A DNA stretch of 47,964 bases. Origin: Marinibacterium profundimaris (GTDB lineage: Bacteria; Pseudomonadota; Alphaproteobacteria; Rhodobacterales; Rhodobacteraceae). The notes under the pieces are model-generated. The model was not told the DNA's origin, made no database searches, and worked only from the letters and a program-made list of their open reading frames with translations. Made by a program: the position numbers and the translations under genes. The stretch is from NCBI RefSeq assembly GCF_002210095.1, contig NZ_AQQR01000028.1, positions 1 to 47,964 of the forward strand, given 5' to 3'. Below are positions 39,616 through 47,964 of this stretch, piece after piece; position 1 is the stretch's first letter, and each line of letters begins with the position of its first letter.

Positions 39616-40245
39616 TCACGGCTGTGTCGCAAGTGAATTTTCGAACTGTGCGATCGCTACGGATTTATCGTCCTCATCGTTCTCGAACAGCTTTCTGGTT
39701 CGCACACCCGGCAACTTGCCAAAATCCGCCATCAGGCGCTTTGGAAAAAATGTGCGTCCAATGGATTCAAATCCTGGTAATTGTCTGAGTACCGCGGAGG
39801 TACTGGCACTACAAAAACCGGAAGCGGCTGGGCCGCTGGCAATTGCAAGCTGTAAGGCCTGCTCCGCGACTTCGGGAGACACATCGATCTCTTGTATGAC
39901 GACATGGTAGGTCTCCCGAGCATGAGCCCGCGCATAAAAATCGGCCACTTGTGGAGTAATGCCATAAAGCACATCTCCCCGTTCCGGTACCGCGCTCAGC
40001 CGGACCGTTCCTGCCGGATCGAAGATAACACGCTGCGACCCATTAATCATGACGCTGGTATGCGCACCCGCCCCGGACCTGTTATTGATCATGGTGTACA
40101 GCGTCAGCGCGGCCGGTCCGTCGTGACGGTAGGATGCACTACTGATGACTTCGGCTGAAGCATCAGGGCGCATGTCGTTTCCTGCACCGCACCCCGCCAA
40201 AATTACCAAGGTTAGAACTGAGAAAATGCGGTTCAAAAAGAGCAC
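39616..40245 (-). CDS. Conserved lipoprotein
   Basis: 209 residues from a GTG at 40245 with GGAGG at 7 bases; an ATG at 40263 has no such site. Lipobox LAGC after a short signal (FSVLTLVILAGC). The mature part has LTLYTMINNRSGAGAHTSVMING, VIFDPAGTVR, VPERGDVLYG, ARETYHVVIQEIDVSPEVAEQAL and FCSASTSAVLRQLPGF. I recall similar lipoproteins in Rhodobacteraceae genomes with no known function. It converges with the third L,D-transpeptidase gene. Its maturation would need Lgt, and an extra lgt lies nearby. Confidence 0.8.
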   Translation of the reverse strand: MLFLNRIFSVLTLVILAGCGAGNDMRPDASAEVISSASYRHDGPAALTLYTMINNRSGAGAHTSVMINGSQRVIFDPAGTVRLSAVPERGDVLYGITPQVADFYARAHARETYHVVIQEIDVSPEVAEQALQLAIASGPAASGFCSASTSAVLRQLPGFESIGRTFFPKRLMADFGKLPGVRTRKLFENDEDDKSVAIAQFENSLATQP

Positions 40246-40439
40246 CCTGCAGCCTCCTGCCATGGGTGAATAATTGAATTTTCGGGATATTCAGGTCCTC
40301 TACCACTCTCGACACCAACTCTTCCGGATTTCACGTCCACCGAAACACGGGTTCGGTGTCGGTTGGTACGCGACTCCTCGACAGGTTTTTCTCTGGATAT
40401 CGCAAGTCTCAGATTAAGAGGAGCGTTCGCCCCGAATTG

Positions 40440-40459
40440 ATTTGTCGCAATTTGTAACA
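40440..40459 (-). promoter_or_regulatory. Putative OmpR-type box in the 40246-40569 gap
   Basis: On the minus strand TGTTACAAAT then TGCGACAAAT; the second half-site is weaker. It lies in a 324-base gap between divergent genes. A lone CGATACAAAA half-site follows near 40481. I see no other supported element in the gap. Confidence 0.35.
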
Positions 40460-40569
40460 GACCCCGCCTTTGTGACCTCGCGATACAAAACACCGGCTCG
40501 CGTGGCATTCCGCATCTGCAGGTGCATCCCATATGGTGGCTATCGTAACACTGACACGAGGTGATCGAC

Positions 40570-41163
40570 ATGAAACGCAATACTCTACTCGCTGCAATGA
40601 CTCTGGCTGCAACCGCCTTTGGTGGCGTCGCCTTGGCGGATGCCAACCATGGGCACAGTGGTCAACCTGGTGCCCAAAGTGGGGCAGGCATGATGCAGAA
40701 CGGTGGTCCGGGCATGATGGGGAACATGGGCGGAATGATGGACATGATGCAGCGCATGCACGGAAACATGATGGGCGCAGGCATGGGCAGTGGTATGATG
40801 GGCGCAGGCATGGCTGGCGGCATGATGCAAATGTTCGACACCGATGGAGACGGCACAACGACGCCGGAAGAAATGCGCACGCAGCTGCAGGCCAAGCTTT
40901 CCGAGTTTGACAGCGACGGGGATGGAAACCTCTCGATTACCGAGTTTGAAGCTCTCCACAGCGCGATGATCCGCGAAATGATGGTGGATCGTTTTCAACA
41001 CCTCGATGCCGATGGCGACGGCGCGGTGACGCCGGAAGAGATGGCCGCTCCGGCCGATAGGATGGAGCGGATGCAGATGATGCGGTCGAACATGGCAGAT
41101 GCGCCTGCGCGGCCGGGCAACGGTCAGGGCATGGGCAACGGCTCCATGATGCAGGACAACTGA
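40570..41163 (+). CDS. Exported Met-rich EF-hand protein
   Basis: 197 residues from the ATG at 40570 with GAGGTGA upstream; a GTG three codons earlier is in frame. Signal peptide (LLAAMTLAATAFGGVALA). Residues about 28-88 are His/Gly/Met-rich with many MM, GMM and MxM patterns. Then three EF-hand loops: DTDGDGTTTPEE, DSDGDGNLSITE and DADGDGAVTPEE. A second Met cluster (MERMQMMRSNM, GSMMQDN) ends it. The pairing of Cu(I)-type Met motifs with calcium-type loops is striking. A hairpin follows the stop. Confidence 0.87.
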   Translation: MKRNTLLAAMTLAATAFGGVALADANHGHSGQPGAQSGAGMMQNGGPGMMGNMGGMMDMMQRMHGNMMGAGMGSGMMGAGMAGGMMQMFDTDGDGTTTPEEMRTQLQAKLSEFDSDGDGNLSITEFEALHSAMIREMMVDRFQHLDADGDGAVTPEEMAAPADRMERMQMMRSNMADAPARPGNGQGMGNGSMMQDN

Positions 41164-41167
41164 GCCA

Positions 41168-41195
41168 ACGGGTGCCGGTTTTTTCCGGCACCCGT
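41168..41195 (+). terminator. Hairpin after the EF-hand gene
   Basis: ACGGGTGCCGG and CCGGCACCCGT, 11-bp perfect stem with a TTTTTT loop; no T run after the stem. Confidence 0.6.
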
Positions 41196-41302
41196 CCTCA
41201 AAACGCCAAAACCGTTCTCGGCCGGGACATTGAACCGAACCGCGACCTGAACCGTTTAGCCTCGTTATGCCAAAAAATAGAGACACGGAAAGGAAAATTC
41301 CC

Positions 41303-41689
41303 ATGGCCTATACCTATGATCGCGTCCTGAAAGACACCAATATCGATGACGCAGAGATGCGTGTTCGGGATGCTTTGGCAGACAAGGGCTTCGGCGTTCT
41401 GACTGAGATTGACGTCAAAGCGACGATGAAAAAGAAACTTGATGCGGACATGCCGCCTTACCGCATTCTCGGGGCCTGTAATCCGGGCATGGCGCACAAA
41501 GCCATCGAGATCGAGCCTCGCATCGGTGCGATGCTTCCCTGCAATGTCATCCTGCGGCAAGTGGACGGCGACACCGAGGTCAGCGCGGTCGATCCTGTCG
41601 CTTCGATGCAGGCGGTGCAGAACCAAGACCTGGACGCGGTCGCCGGCGAAGTCCGCGATCTACTCCGGGACGCCCTCGACGCCGCGTGA
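41303..41689 (+). CDS. DUF302 family protein
   Basis: 128 residues from MAYTYDRVL with AAAGGA 8 bases upstream. DUF302 pattern: VRDALADKGFGVLTEIDVKATMKKKL, YRILGACNPGMAHKAI (the Cys-Asn-Pro turn), GAMLPCNVILRQVDGDTEVSAVDP. No signal, so cytosolic. DUF302 proteins are small homodimers frequent in metal and redox loci; function unknown. Hairpins lie on both sides, so it is probably its own transcription unit. Confidence 0.9.
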   Translation: MAYTYDRVLKDTNIDDAEMRVRDALADKGFGVLTEIDVKATMKKKLDADMPPYRILGACNPGMAHKAIEIEPRIGAMLPCNVILRQVDGDTEVSAVDPVASMQAVQNQDLDAVAGEVRDLLRDALDAA

Positions 41690-41720
41690 TGGCGGGATGG
41701 GCGTTGGATGCCCTGTCGCA

Positions 41721-41748
41721 GATCGAGCGCCTTTAGCGGTGCTCGATC
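41721..41748 (+). terminator. Hairpin after the DUF302 gene
   Basis: GATCGAGCGCC and GGTGCTCGATC around TTTAGC, 11 pairs including one G-T. No following T run. Confidence 0.5.
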
Positions 41749-41794
41749 AATGCCATCTAATCCCCACGTAAATTCCTGATGAGGAACTCACCCA

Positions 41795-42715
41795 GTGCTG
41801 CCAGCGGGATTGCCATTTCCGGATATTGGAACCGACCTCATCTCCTTCGACATCGGGGGGGTCACATTCGCACTCCGCTGGTACGCGCTAGCCTATATCT
41901 TCGGTATCCTGATTGGCTGGCGCATTTGTTTGAGTGCGATAAGCCGTCCCGCGCTCTGGACATCAGTTGGACCGCCGCTTGACCGGACGCAGATCGAAGA
42001 TCTTCTGACGTGGATCATCATCGGCGTGATTGCTGGTGGTCGCCTAGGCTTTGTACTATTCTACCAGCCTGCATATTATCTCGCAAATCCCTTGGAAATT
42101 CTGATGGTCTGGCAAGGCGGCATGTCCTTCCACGGGGGGTTCGCGGGCGTTGTCATCGCTGCCTTGCTGTTCTGCCTTCGACAGAACGCGTCTTTGCTCA
42201 GCACTGGCGACTTGCTGGCTTTGGCGGCACCGCCAGGCTTGTTTCTTGGGAGGCTGGCGAACTTCACCAACAATGAGTTGTGGGGGCGGCCGACGGACGT
42301 TCCCTGGGCGGTGATCTTTCCCGGCGAAGTCGCGCAGGCCTGCCCAGGGATTAGTGGCCTCTGCGCCCGACACCCGTCCCAGCTGTACGAGGCGCTATTG
42401 GAGGGGCTCATTCTTGGAATGCTGCTCATTTATCTCGCTTGGGGCCGGGGCTGGCTGAAAATGCCCGGTGCCTTGGCTGGCGTGTTTCTGACCGGCTATG
42501 GTCTTGCCCGAAGTTTCGTCGAGATGTTCCGGCAACCGGACCAACAATTTGTGACGGCGGACAACCCGATCGGCCATGCGCTTCATTTTGGTGAGTGGGG
42601 TTTGACCATGGGCCAGTTGCTCTCCATGCCAATGGCGCTGGTCGGGCTGGCGTTGATCGTGTTCGCCCGGCGGGAACGGGGCCGGACAGCGCCACCCCGC
42701 AGAGCCGCAATGTAA
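41795..42715 (+). CDS. lgt: Prolipoprotein diacylglyceryl transferase (accessory copy)
   Basis: 306 residues from a GTG with GAGGAA 9 bases upstream. Seven membrane segments and the Lgt marks: [67 protein letters not shown] and [13 protein letters not shown], then the [14 protein letters not shown] signature. It moves diacylglycerol from phosphatidylglycerol to the lipobox Cys of preproteins. A chromosomal lgt is essential elsewhere in such bacteria, so this is likely a second copy serving lipoproteins of the island. Confidence 0.94.
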   Translation: MLPAGLPFPDIGTDLISFDIGGVTFALRWYALAYIFGILIGWRICLSAISRPALWTSVGPPLDRTQIEDLLTWIIIGVIAGGRLGFVLFYQPAYYLANPLEILMVWQGGMSFHGGFAGVVIAALLFCLRQNASLLSTGDLLALAAPPGLFLGRLANFTNNELWGRPTDVPWAVIFPGEVAQACPGISGLCARHPSQLYEALLEGLILGMLLIYLAWGRGWLKMPGALAGVFLTGYGLARSFVEMFRQPDQQFVTADNPIGHALHFGEWGLTMGQLLSMPMALVGLALIVFARRERGRTAPPRRAAM

Positions 42716-42733
42716 TCGCCGTACTGATCTCTC

Positions 42734-42764
42734 TTGACCCTCCCGCGGATGGAAGCCCTAGGCA
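42734..42764 (+). promoter_or_regulatory. CueR-type promoter for the second P-ATPase
   Basis: TTGACC (42734-42739), 19-bp spacer CTCCCGCGGATGGAAGCCC, -10 TAGGCA (42759-42764). It overlaps the end of nothing: lgt stops at 42715. Confidence 0.75.
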
Positions 42765-42793
42765 AGAGAAGCATTCTCGGAAAGGACCGCAAA

Positions 42794-45139
42794 ATGAGCA
42801 CTCCCGACAGTTCTGAAACCACAGCAGCTTCTTCGGTATTCGTTTGCCCCATGCACCCTGAGGTGCGGCAGGACGAGCCCGGCAATTGTCCGAAATGCGG
42901 GATGCATCTCGGGCCGGAATCGGAGCTGGAGGTCCATTCAGCACATGATCATCACGACCACCACGCGGGTGCCGCGCCGGCGGATGGCCGATATGATCTG
43001 GTTCCTAGAGGGCATGATGGTCCCATTTACACCTGCCCGATGCACCCTCAGGTGCGGCAGCCTGATCCGGGCGCGTGTCCGATCTGTGGTATGGGATTGG
43101 AACTGGAATCCGGTGTGCCGGGCGATGAAGGTCCAAATCCCGAACTGGTGGATTTCACACGGCGGTTCTGGGTCGGCACAGTCCTGACGATCCCGCTCCT
43201 TGTCCTCACGATGGGGCCTTTCGTCGGTTTCCCCGCAGTCCGGACGTTTTTTGGCGAAAGCACTACACAATGGATCGAATTGATCCTGGCAACGCCAGTG
43301 GTCTTGTGGTGCGGCTGGCCGTTTCTGGAACGCGGATGGATTTCCTTCCGCACATTGAACCTCAACATGTTTTCCCTGATCGGCATGGGCGTTCTAGCCG
43401 CCTGGCTCTTCAGCGTCGTTGCCGTTCTCGCACCGGACATATTCCCTGATGGGTTCCGAGACTCCGAAGGCCATGTCGGCGTCTACTTCGAGGCGGCGGC
43501 TGTGATCGTGACGCTCGTGTTGCTCGGTCAGGTGATGGAATTGCGCGCACGTGAAGGAACCGGCAAGGCGATCCGCGCGCTTCTCGACATGGCGGCCAAG
43601 ACCGCGCGGGTCATGCGGGACGATGGCTCCGAGGAGGAGATCCCGCTGGAGGACGTACAGGTCGGCGACCGGCTGCGCGTACGGCCCGGTGACAAGGTGC
43701 CTGTCGATGGCGTGGTTCTGGACGGCCGGTCCTCGATCGACGAAAGCATGATCTCCGGTGAACCTGTGCCCGTCGAGAAGACCGAAGGCGACCCGGTAAC
43801 TGGAGCGACGATCAACGGCACTGGCAGCCTGGTGATGGAGGCGACGCGTGTCGGGTCCGACACGATGCTTGCGCAGATCGTCGAGATGGTGTCGAACGCG
43901 CAGCGATCGCGCGCGCCGATCCAGAAATACGCCGACAAGGTGGCGGGATACTTCGTTCCGGCCGTCATCGGTATCGCGGTCCTGTCCTTCATCGCCTGGG
44001 CGATCTGGGGGCCCGCGCCTGCGCTTTCCTACGCATTGATTTCGGCGGTGGCGGTTCTGATCATCGCCTGTCCCTGTGCGCTTGGCCTGGCGACACCGAT
44101 GTCGATCATGACGGCAACGGGGCGGGGCGCTCAGGCCGGCGTGTTGATAAAGAACGCCGAGGCACTGGAGCGGTTCGAGAAAGTCGATACCCTGATCGTC
44201 GACAAGACCGGCACGTTGACGATGGGCAAGCCGCGGCTTGTCGACGTACTCCCGCAACCCGGCCACGACGAAGCCGAGGTTTTGCGTCTCGCCGCATCGC
44301 TTGAGCGCGGATCGGAGCACCCCTTGGCCGAAGCGATCGTCAGGGGTGCGGAGGAGCGAGATGTCAAAATGGACGAGGCACGGGACTTCGAGGCGGTCAC
44401 TGGCAAGGGCGTCAAGGGTGTTGTGGACGGCAAAGCGGTGGCGCTCGGCAATCTGGCGATGATCCGTGAATTGGGGCTCGAGGCGGGCGACCTGACCGCC
44501 AAGGCCAATGCCCGCCGCGACGAGGGTGAGACAGTGATGTTCGTGGTGCTGGACGGCGACATTGCCGGTCTTGTCGCTGTCGCCGACCCGGTGAAGGAGA
44601 CCACGCCCGCCGCGATCAAGGACCTGCATGAACTGGGGTTCCGCGTCATCATGGCGACCGGCGACAACGAGCGCACAGCCAAGGCGATCGGCGCGCGGCT
44701 CGGCATCGACGAGATCCGGGCCGACGTGCTGCCCGAGGACAAGGCGCGGATCATCAAGGAATTGCAAGCCGAAGGTCGCAAGGTCGCCATGGCCGGGGAC
44801 GGCGTCAACGACGCCCCAGCGCTCGCGCAGGCCGATGTCGGCATCGCCATGGGCACTGGCGCCGATGTGGCCATCGAAAGTGCGGGCATCACCCTCGTCA
44901 AGGGCAACCTCGATGGAATCGTGCGCGCGCGGCGGTTGGCTCGGGCCACCATGCGCAACATCCGTCAAAACCTGTTCTTCGCGCTGATCTACAATGCCTC
45001 CGGCGTGCCGGTCGCGGCAGGAGTTCTGTTTCCCTTCTTTGGCATCCTCATCAGTCCGATGTTTGCTGCCTTCGCCATGAGCGCGTCGTCAATCTCGGTG
45101 GTGCTCAATTCGCTGCGTCTTCGCGGCGTTCGCATCTAG
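42794..45139 (+). CDS. Copper-type P-ATPase with two HMBD zinc-ribbon-like domains
   Basis: 781 residues from the ATG at 42794 with AAAGGA; upstream in-frame codons fall in the promoter. Instead of HMA domains the N-terminus has two heavy-metal-binding (YHS-like) modules, CPMHPEV...CPKCGM (Cys18-Met37) and CPMHPQV...CPICGM (Cys81-Met100), linked by a His-rich stretch ([10 protein letters not shown]). Then eight membrane segments with CPC (Cys426, Cys428), DKTGT (Asp470), YN in LIYNASGVP and MxxSS in MSASSISV, the PIB-1 Cu(I) marks. Probably a second copper (or silver) exporter of the CopB/SilP-like architecture. Confidence 0.95.
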   Translation: MSTPDSSETTAASSVFVCPMHPEVRQDEPGNCPKCGMHLGPESELEVHSAHDHHDHHAGAAPADGRYDLVPRGHDGPIYTCPMHPQVRQPDPGACPICGMGLELESGVPGDEGPNPELVDFTRRFWVGTVLTIPLLVLTMGPFVGFPAVRTFFGESTTQWIELILATPVVLWCGWPFLERGWISFRTLNLNMFSLIGMGVLAAWLFSVVAVLAPDIFPDGFRDSEGHVGVYFEAAAVIVTLVLLGQVMELRAREGTGKAIRALLDMAAKTARVMRDDGSEEEIPLEDVQVGDRLRVRPGDKVPVDGVVLDGRSSIDESMISGEPVPVEKTEGDPVTGATINGTGSLVMEATRVGSDTMLAQIVEMVSNAQRSRAPIQKYADKVAGYFVPAVIGIAVLSFIAWAIWGPAPALSYALISAVAVLIIACPCALGLATPMSIMTATGRGAQAGVLIKNAEALERFEKVDTLIVDKTGTLTMGKPRLVDVLPQPGHDEAEVLRLAASLERGSEHPLAEAIVRGAEERDVKMDEARDFEAVTGKGVKGVVDGKAVALGNLAMIRELGLEAGDLTAKANARRDEGETVMFVVLDGDIAGLVAVADPVKETTPAAIKDLHELGFRVIMATGDNERTAKAIGARLGIDEIRADVLPEDKARIIKELQAEGRKVAMAGDGVNDAPALAQADVGIAMGTGADVAIESAGITLVKGNLDGIVRARRLARATMRNIRQNLFFALIYNASGVPVAAGVLFPFFGILISPMFAAFAMSASSISVVLNSLRLRGVRI

Positions 45140-45188
45140 AAGCGCGCAACATCGTTCGGACGAACCGAAAGCAAAAGAGAGACCATTT

Positions 45189-46526
45189 ATGCAGAGCAAA
45201 CAAGACACGTACCGCGAAGGCTCTATCAGTCTGGGCGGCGCCATCGCGATGGGAACAGGCGTGATGATCGGCGCCGGAATCTTTGCGTTAACGGGGCAAG
45301 TCGCACAGCTCGCCGGCCCTCTGTTCCCTCTTGCATTCATCGCCGGCGCGGTCGTCACAAGCTTCAGCGCCTACAGCTACATCAGGATGTCGAACAAATG
45401 GCCGTCCTCGGGTGGCATCGCCATGATCCTGCAGAAGTGCTATGGTCCCGGAGCCATCGCAGGCGGGGCCGCGTTGCTGATGGCGCTCAGCATGGTGATC
45501 GCGGAAAGCCTCGTCGCGCGAACCTTCGCCACCTATGTCCTGCGCCCTTTCGATATCGAAGGTGGCCCATTGGTCCCCGCTCTGGCTGTGGCCGTGATCG
45601 TTTTCGCCTTTTTGGTGAACATCGCCGGAAACCGCTCGGTCGGGCTGTTCTCGTTGATCATGGCCGCGATCAAGATCGGAGGCATAGCTCTGTTTGGCAT
45701 CGCGGCCCTGTGGTCCAGTGGTTTTGCGTTCGCCGCGGCGTCCGAGACCTCACAATCCTACGGGCTCACGGGGTTCATCGCCTCTACGGCGCTGGCCATC
45801 CTTGCGTTCAAGGGATTCACCACGATCACCAACAGCGGAGCCGAGATCACTGAACCAAATCGCAATGTTGGCCGAGCGATCATGTTCTCTATCGGAATCT
45901 GCGTCGTCGTCTACCTGTTGGTCGCCTACGGGGTCGGTTCGAGTCTCACGATCGAGGAGATCATCTCAGCGCGTGACTATTCGCTGGCACAAGCGGCGCA
46001 GCCCGCCCTTGGACAAACCGGCTTCATACTCACGGTGATCCTGGCCGCTGTCGCAACGGCGTCCGGCGTTCTGGCCAGCGTCTTCGCGGTGTCGCGTATG
46101 CTGGCGATGCTGACCGACATGGAAATGATCCCGCACAGCCACTTCGGTATGCCAGGTCCCATCCAACGCCACACCCTGGTCTATACTGTCGTCATCGCCG
46201 CGACGTTGGCCGTGCTCTTTGATTTAGGCCGGATCGCATCCCTCGGTGCTTTCTTTTACCTCGTCATGGACATGATCATACATTGGGGCGTGTTCCGCTA
46301 TCGTCGAGCAGACGTCGGCGCCTTCGGTATCGTGCTTTTGACTGCCCTGGCGCTCGATGCGATAGTACTGGCAGCTTTCACCGTGATGAAGCTTCAAAGC
46401 GACCCGATGATCGTTCTCTACGCCGCTGTCGGGATGATCGCTGTGTTCGCCTTCGAGCGCGTTTACTTGTCGCAATGGGTGGCACCGCAAGTCGCCCCCG
46501 CCCACGCCCACGCCCACGGTGATTAG
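45189..46526 (+). CDS. APC-family amino acid permease-like transporter
   Basis: 445 residues with about 12 membrane segments. APC superfamily marks: GAIAMGTGVMIGAGIFALTG in TM1, GGIAMILQKCYGPG, FKGFTTITNSGAEITEPNRNVGRAI in TM6 and the following loop, MLAMLTDMEMIPHSHFG. The C-terminus ends in a His tail (APAHAHAHGD). It follows the copper ATPase by 49 bases in the same direction and may share its promoter. Substrate unknown; amino acids or amino-acid-metal complexes are possible. Confidence 0.88.
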   Translation: MQSKQDTYREGSISLGGAIAMGTGVMIGAGIFALTGQVAQLAGPLFPLAFIAGAVVTSFSAYSYIRMSNKWPSSGGIAMILQKCYGPGAIAGGAALLMALSMVIAESLVARTFATYVLRPFDIEGGPLVPALAVAVIVFAFLVNIAGNRSVGLFSLIMAAIKIGGIALFGIAALWSSGFAFAAASETSQSYGLTGFIASTALAILAFKGFTTITNSGAEITEPNRNVGRAIMFSIGICVVVYLLVAYGVGSSLTIEEIISARDYSLAQAAQPALGQTGFILTVILAAVATASGVLASVFAVSRMLAMLTDMEMIPHSHFGMPGPIQRHTLVYTVVIAATLAVLFDLGRIASLGAFFYLVMDMIIHWGVFRYRRADVGAFGIVLLTALALDAIVLAAFTVMKLQSDPMIVLYAAVGMIAVFAFERVYLSQWVAPQVAPAHAHAHGD

Positions 46527-46533
46527 CCTGCCA

Positions 46534-47178
46534 TCACCTGGCCTGAAGAGATGCGATGCCTTGTGCGCCGATCGTGATCAGCCCGACCGACAAGGCAAAC
46601 GCAGCCAGGGCAAGCAGCATCACGCCCGTGTTCATGGGCAAGCGACGTACAACCGGTCCAAGAAATTCCGACCGCCCGAAAGCCGAGACGTAGAGCGGCA
46701 ACGCGCTTATCATAGTCGCATAGAGGTAAACGCCGGAGATGTTCTCGAAAAACGCCGAACGCGCAAGAGTCGGGGATACAACCGCCAAAGCGGTTGAACG
46801 ATTGCCGCCGGATGACCCGAACCAGTCGGCAGATAGAACGTATATAAGCACGTGGAGACCTGGAAAGAGAAGGGCTCTGAGCAAGACATCGACCAGCACG
46901 AAAAACACCGTGTCTCTTGAGCCCGCCTTTGGTTGCTTTGTCATGGCGAAAAGGAAAAAACTGACGTAGTTGACGGCAAAAACCACGGGCAAACCGTTGG
47001 TCGCAACCTGCCTTAGAAAGCGCATGAGTGCCGGTCCGCCGGCAGCAAGAGCCGGAGCAAAGCCCGGAGCCAGTAAGACATAGAACAACAGGACCGGCAG
47101 TAATGCAGCGAAGCTGAACAGCAGGACATTTCTAACAAACTGAGCCGCGGGCATACTGATAGAGAAAAATCTATCCAT
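46534..47178 (-). CDS. Integral membrane protein of unknown function
   Basis: 214 residues from the ATG at 47178 (an upstream GTG/ATG at 47205 is less likely). Five or six hydrophobic segments: NVLLFSFAALLPVLLFYVLLAPG, LPVVFAVNYVSFFLF, VFFVLVDVLLRALLFPGLHVLIYVL and TGVMLLALAAFALSVGLITIG. A polar loop with WFGSSGGNRSTALAVVSPTLARSAFFENISGVY lies between. I do not recognise the family. It converges with the APC gene, only seven bases apart. Confidence 0.72.
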   Translation of the reverse strand: MDRFFSISMPAAQFVRNVLLFSFAALLPVLLFYVLLAPGFAPALAAGGPALMRFLRQVATNGLPVVFAVNYVSFFLFAMTKQPKAGSRDTVFFVLVDVLLRALLFPGLHVLIYVLSADWFGSSGGNRSTALAVVSPTLARSAFFENISGVYLYATMISALPLYVSAFGRSEFLGPVVRRLPMNTGVMLLALAAFALSVGLITIGAQGIASLQAR

Positions 47179-47282
47179 TGAAATAGCCTGCCATGTGGGC
47201 ACCACTAGGTCGATGATACGTTATCGATCCCTACCAAGTGGACGGAAGCGACAAGCCGGTTGCGGGCATTCCCAGAGATCGC

Positions 47283-47552
47283 CTACTCGGCCCGTTTGAC
47301 GCAAATTGGGTTTCCCTCGATCGTCCTGAGCGGCAATCGCGTTGTTTCAACCGGACTCGCGTGCATGTACCAGTAGCAGTTGTCCTCGGGCCGCAGATAG
47401 GCGGTCGCGAGGTCTTGGTTCGGTGCGGCCAGTTCCAGGATATTTTCCGGTAATGGCGGGCGTGACGACGCGTTTTCTGAATTCGAGAAAGACTCCGAGC
47501 AAGCCCCCAAGGCCAAGACGGTTGTGAGAAGAAGTGCGCTTCGTATGTACAT
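47283..47552 (-). CDS. Small lipoprotein
   Basis: 89 residues from the ATG at 47552 with AAGGATC upstream. Lipobox LGAC after LLLTTVLALGAC, then a Ser/Asn-rich linker and a compact C-terminal part with AAPNQDLATAYLRPEDNCYWYMH and GNPICVKRAE (two Cys). Family not recognised. The longer frame to 47654 lacks a ribosome-binding site and would hide the lipobox, so it is rejected. Confidence 0.72.
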   Translation of the reverse strand: MYIRSALLLTTVLALGACSESFSNSENASSRPPLPENILELAAPNQDLATAYLRPEDNCYWYMHASPVETTRLPLRTIEGNPICVKRAE

Positions 47553-47665
47553 CAATTGATGATCCTTCTGGTTGGTTTGTTTTGGCCGCTCTGGTATCGG
47601 CTTCCCTCTTTCACAGGTTTGCGAACCATCTTGATTAGGCAGTCCCTCCGTCAAATCGCCAACGC

Positions 47666-47964
47666 TCAGAAATGTGTGGCCCAGCGAGGGTGGCTTTCGT
47701 CGATCACCAGAGCATGGCTGTGCCTGCGATGCCCCTTCAAGTGGGGATGATCAAGTGGCAGGTTGTCGTGCGTGTGTTCAAGCTCCACGGGATCGCTCGC
47801 TGGCCAGAGTTTCAGAGCAGCGAGCATGCCAGTGGCCGCGAGAAGCGCCAGACCGATCAGCGCAGGAACGACACCGTAGACCGTCAGCAGCCAGCCCGAC
47901 AGCGGATAGGTCACCAGCCAGGGTAATCCCCCCGTTTTTACGGGGACTTGGTCGTAGAGTTCAC
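47666..47964 (-). CDS. MFS transporter, C-terminal end (start outside window)
   Basis: The frame stays open to the right edge, upstream of the GTG at 47914, reading ELYDQVPVKTGGLPWLVTYP. Seen: the last membrane segments (LSGWLLTVYGVVPALIGLALLAATGMLAALKLW) and a cytosolic tail rich in His and Asp (EHTHDNLPLDHPHL, HRRHSHALVIDESHPRW). This tail is typical of a group of major facilitator transporters I recall from proteobacteria. The first 300 or so residues are missing from the window. Confidence 0.8.
   Translation of the reverse strand, partial: ELYDQVPVKTGGLPWLVTYPLSGWLLTVYGVVPALIGLALLAATGMLAALKLWPASDPVELEHTHDNLPLDHPHLKGHRRHSHALVIDESHPRWATHF

Noticed and set aside
43394-44968. 524-codon minus-strand open frame
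   Set aside because: Antisense to the second P-type ATPase; composition (Arg/His/Asp-rich) is typical of a shadow in GC-rich DNA.
45153-45167. TTCGG-ACGAA-CCGAA hairpin between the second ATPase and the APC gene
   Set aside because: A 5-bp stem is too weak to call a terminator.
1-47964. Search for tRNA, rRNA, CRISPR arrays, transposases and integrases
   Set aside because: No cloverleaf-like sequence, no regular repeat-spacer pattern and no transposase or recombinase protein could be supported in the window.

Overview
The window looks like accessory DNA (plasmid, chromid or integrated element) of a Rhodobacterales/Roseobacter-type alphaproteobacterium. The basis is family resemblance and GC-rich codon use. 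There is no rRNA, tRNA or housekeeping gene to prove the host.

Left part, 1-9200: mobile-element backbone. A minus-strand gene row carries a methylase plus strawberry-notch-helicase protein (cut by the left edge), a ParDE-type toxin-antitoxin pair, a large ParB-domain protein and five small plasmid proteins, two of which I place in DUF3768 and DUF6915. Five gaps in this row each hold a GC-rich hairpin; two of the hairpins are copies of a 44-nt module with compensatory stem changes. A divergent DUF1612/HTH (RHE_PE00001-like) gene closes the block and appears to be read from a leaderless transcript.

Right part, 9270-47964: a copper and periplasmic-redox island. From left to right it has: an orphan Rieske protein, a secreted His-rich protein and a Crp/Fnr regulator; a minus-strand operon (membrane protein, TVP38-like, atypical CDF transporter, sterol-desaturase-like protein with an amber codon, DUF411 protein); an ion channel and a rhodanese; an OmpR-type two-component system followed by ccmF-ccmG-ccmH-ccmI; an ScsB/DsbD-like thiol reductase with two small partners; a long plus-strand run (L,D-transpeptidase, four c-type cytochromes, multicopper oxidase, DsbA-like protein); copZ, copA and cueR; a glutaredoxin-MauE fusion and DUF305 protein; a second L,D-transpeptidase and multicopper oxidase, DsbB and a third L,D-transpeptidase; a lipoprotein, a Met-rich EF-hand protein, DUF302 and an extra Lgt; a second copper-type P-ATPase; an APC permease; and an MFS transporter cut by the right edge.

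Regulation: seven promoters share the CueR/HmrR layout, with TTGACC (once TTGGAA), a 19-bp spacer carrying a TCC...GGA-type dyad, then the -10. They serve petA, the CDF operon, the scsB operon, copZ, copA, the DUF305 operon and the second ATPase. A second recurring element, two 10-bp half-sites of the form KGNTACAAAT, occurs upstream of the two-component genes, the rhodanese, the first L,D-transpeptidase run, dsbB and the EF-hand/lipoprotein gap. I infer that it is the binding site of the local OmpR-type regulator.

Working picture (inference): CueR senses cytosolic Cu(I) and drives export, while a second envelope circuit turns on a periplasmic programme. That programme would comprise Cu(I) oxidation by multicopper oxidases, electron removal by dedicated cytochromes matured with a private haem-lyase set, disulfide repair (Dsb/Scs proteins), and spare L,D-transpeptidases to rebuild a cell wall whose Cys-dependent cross-linking enzymes copper would poison.
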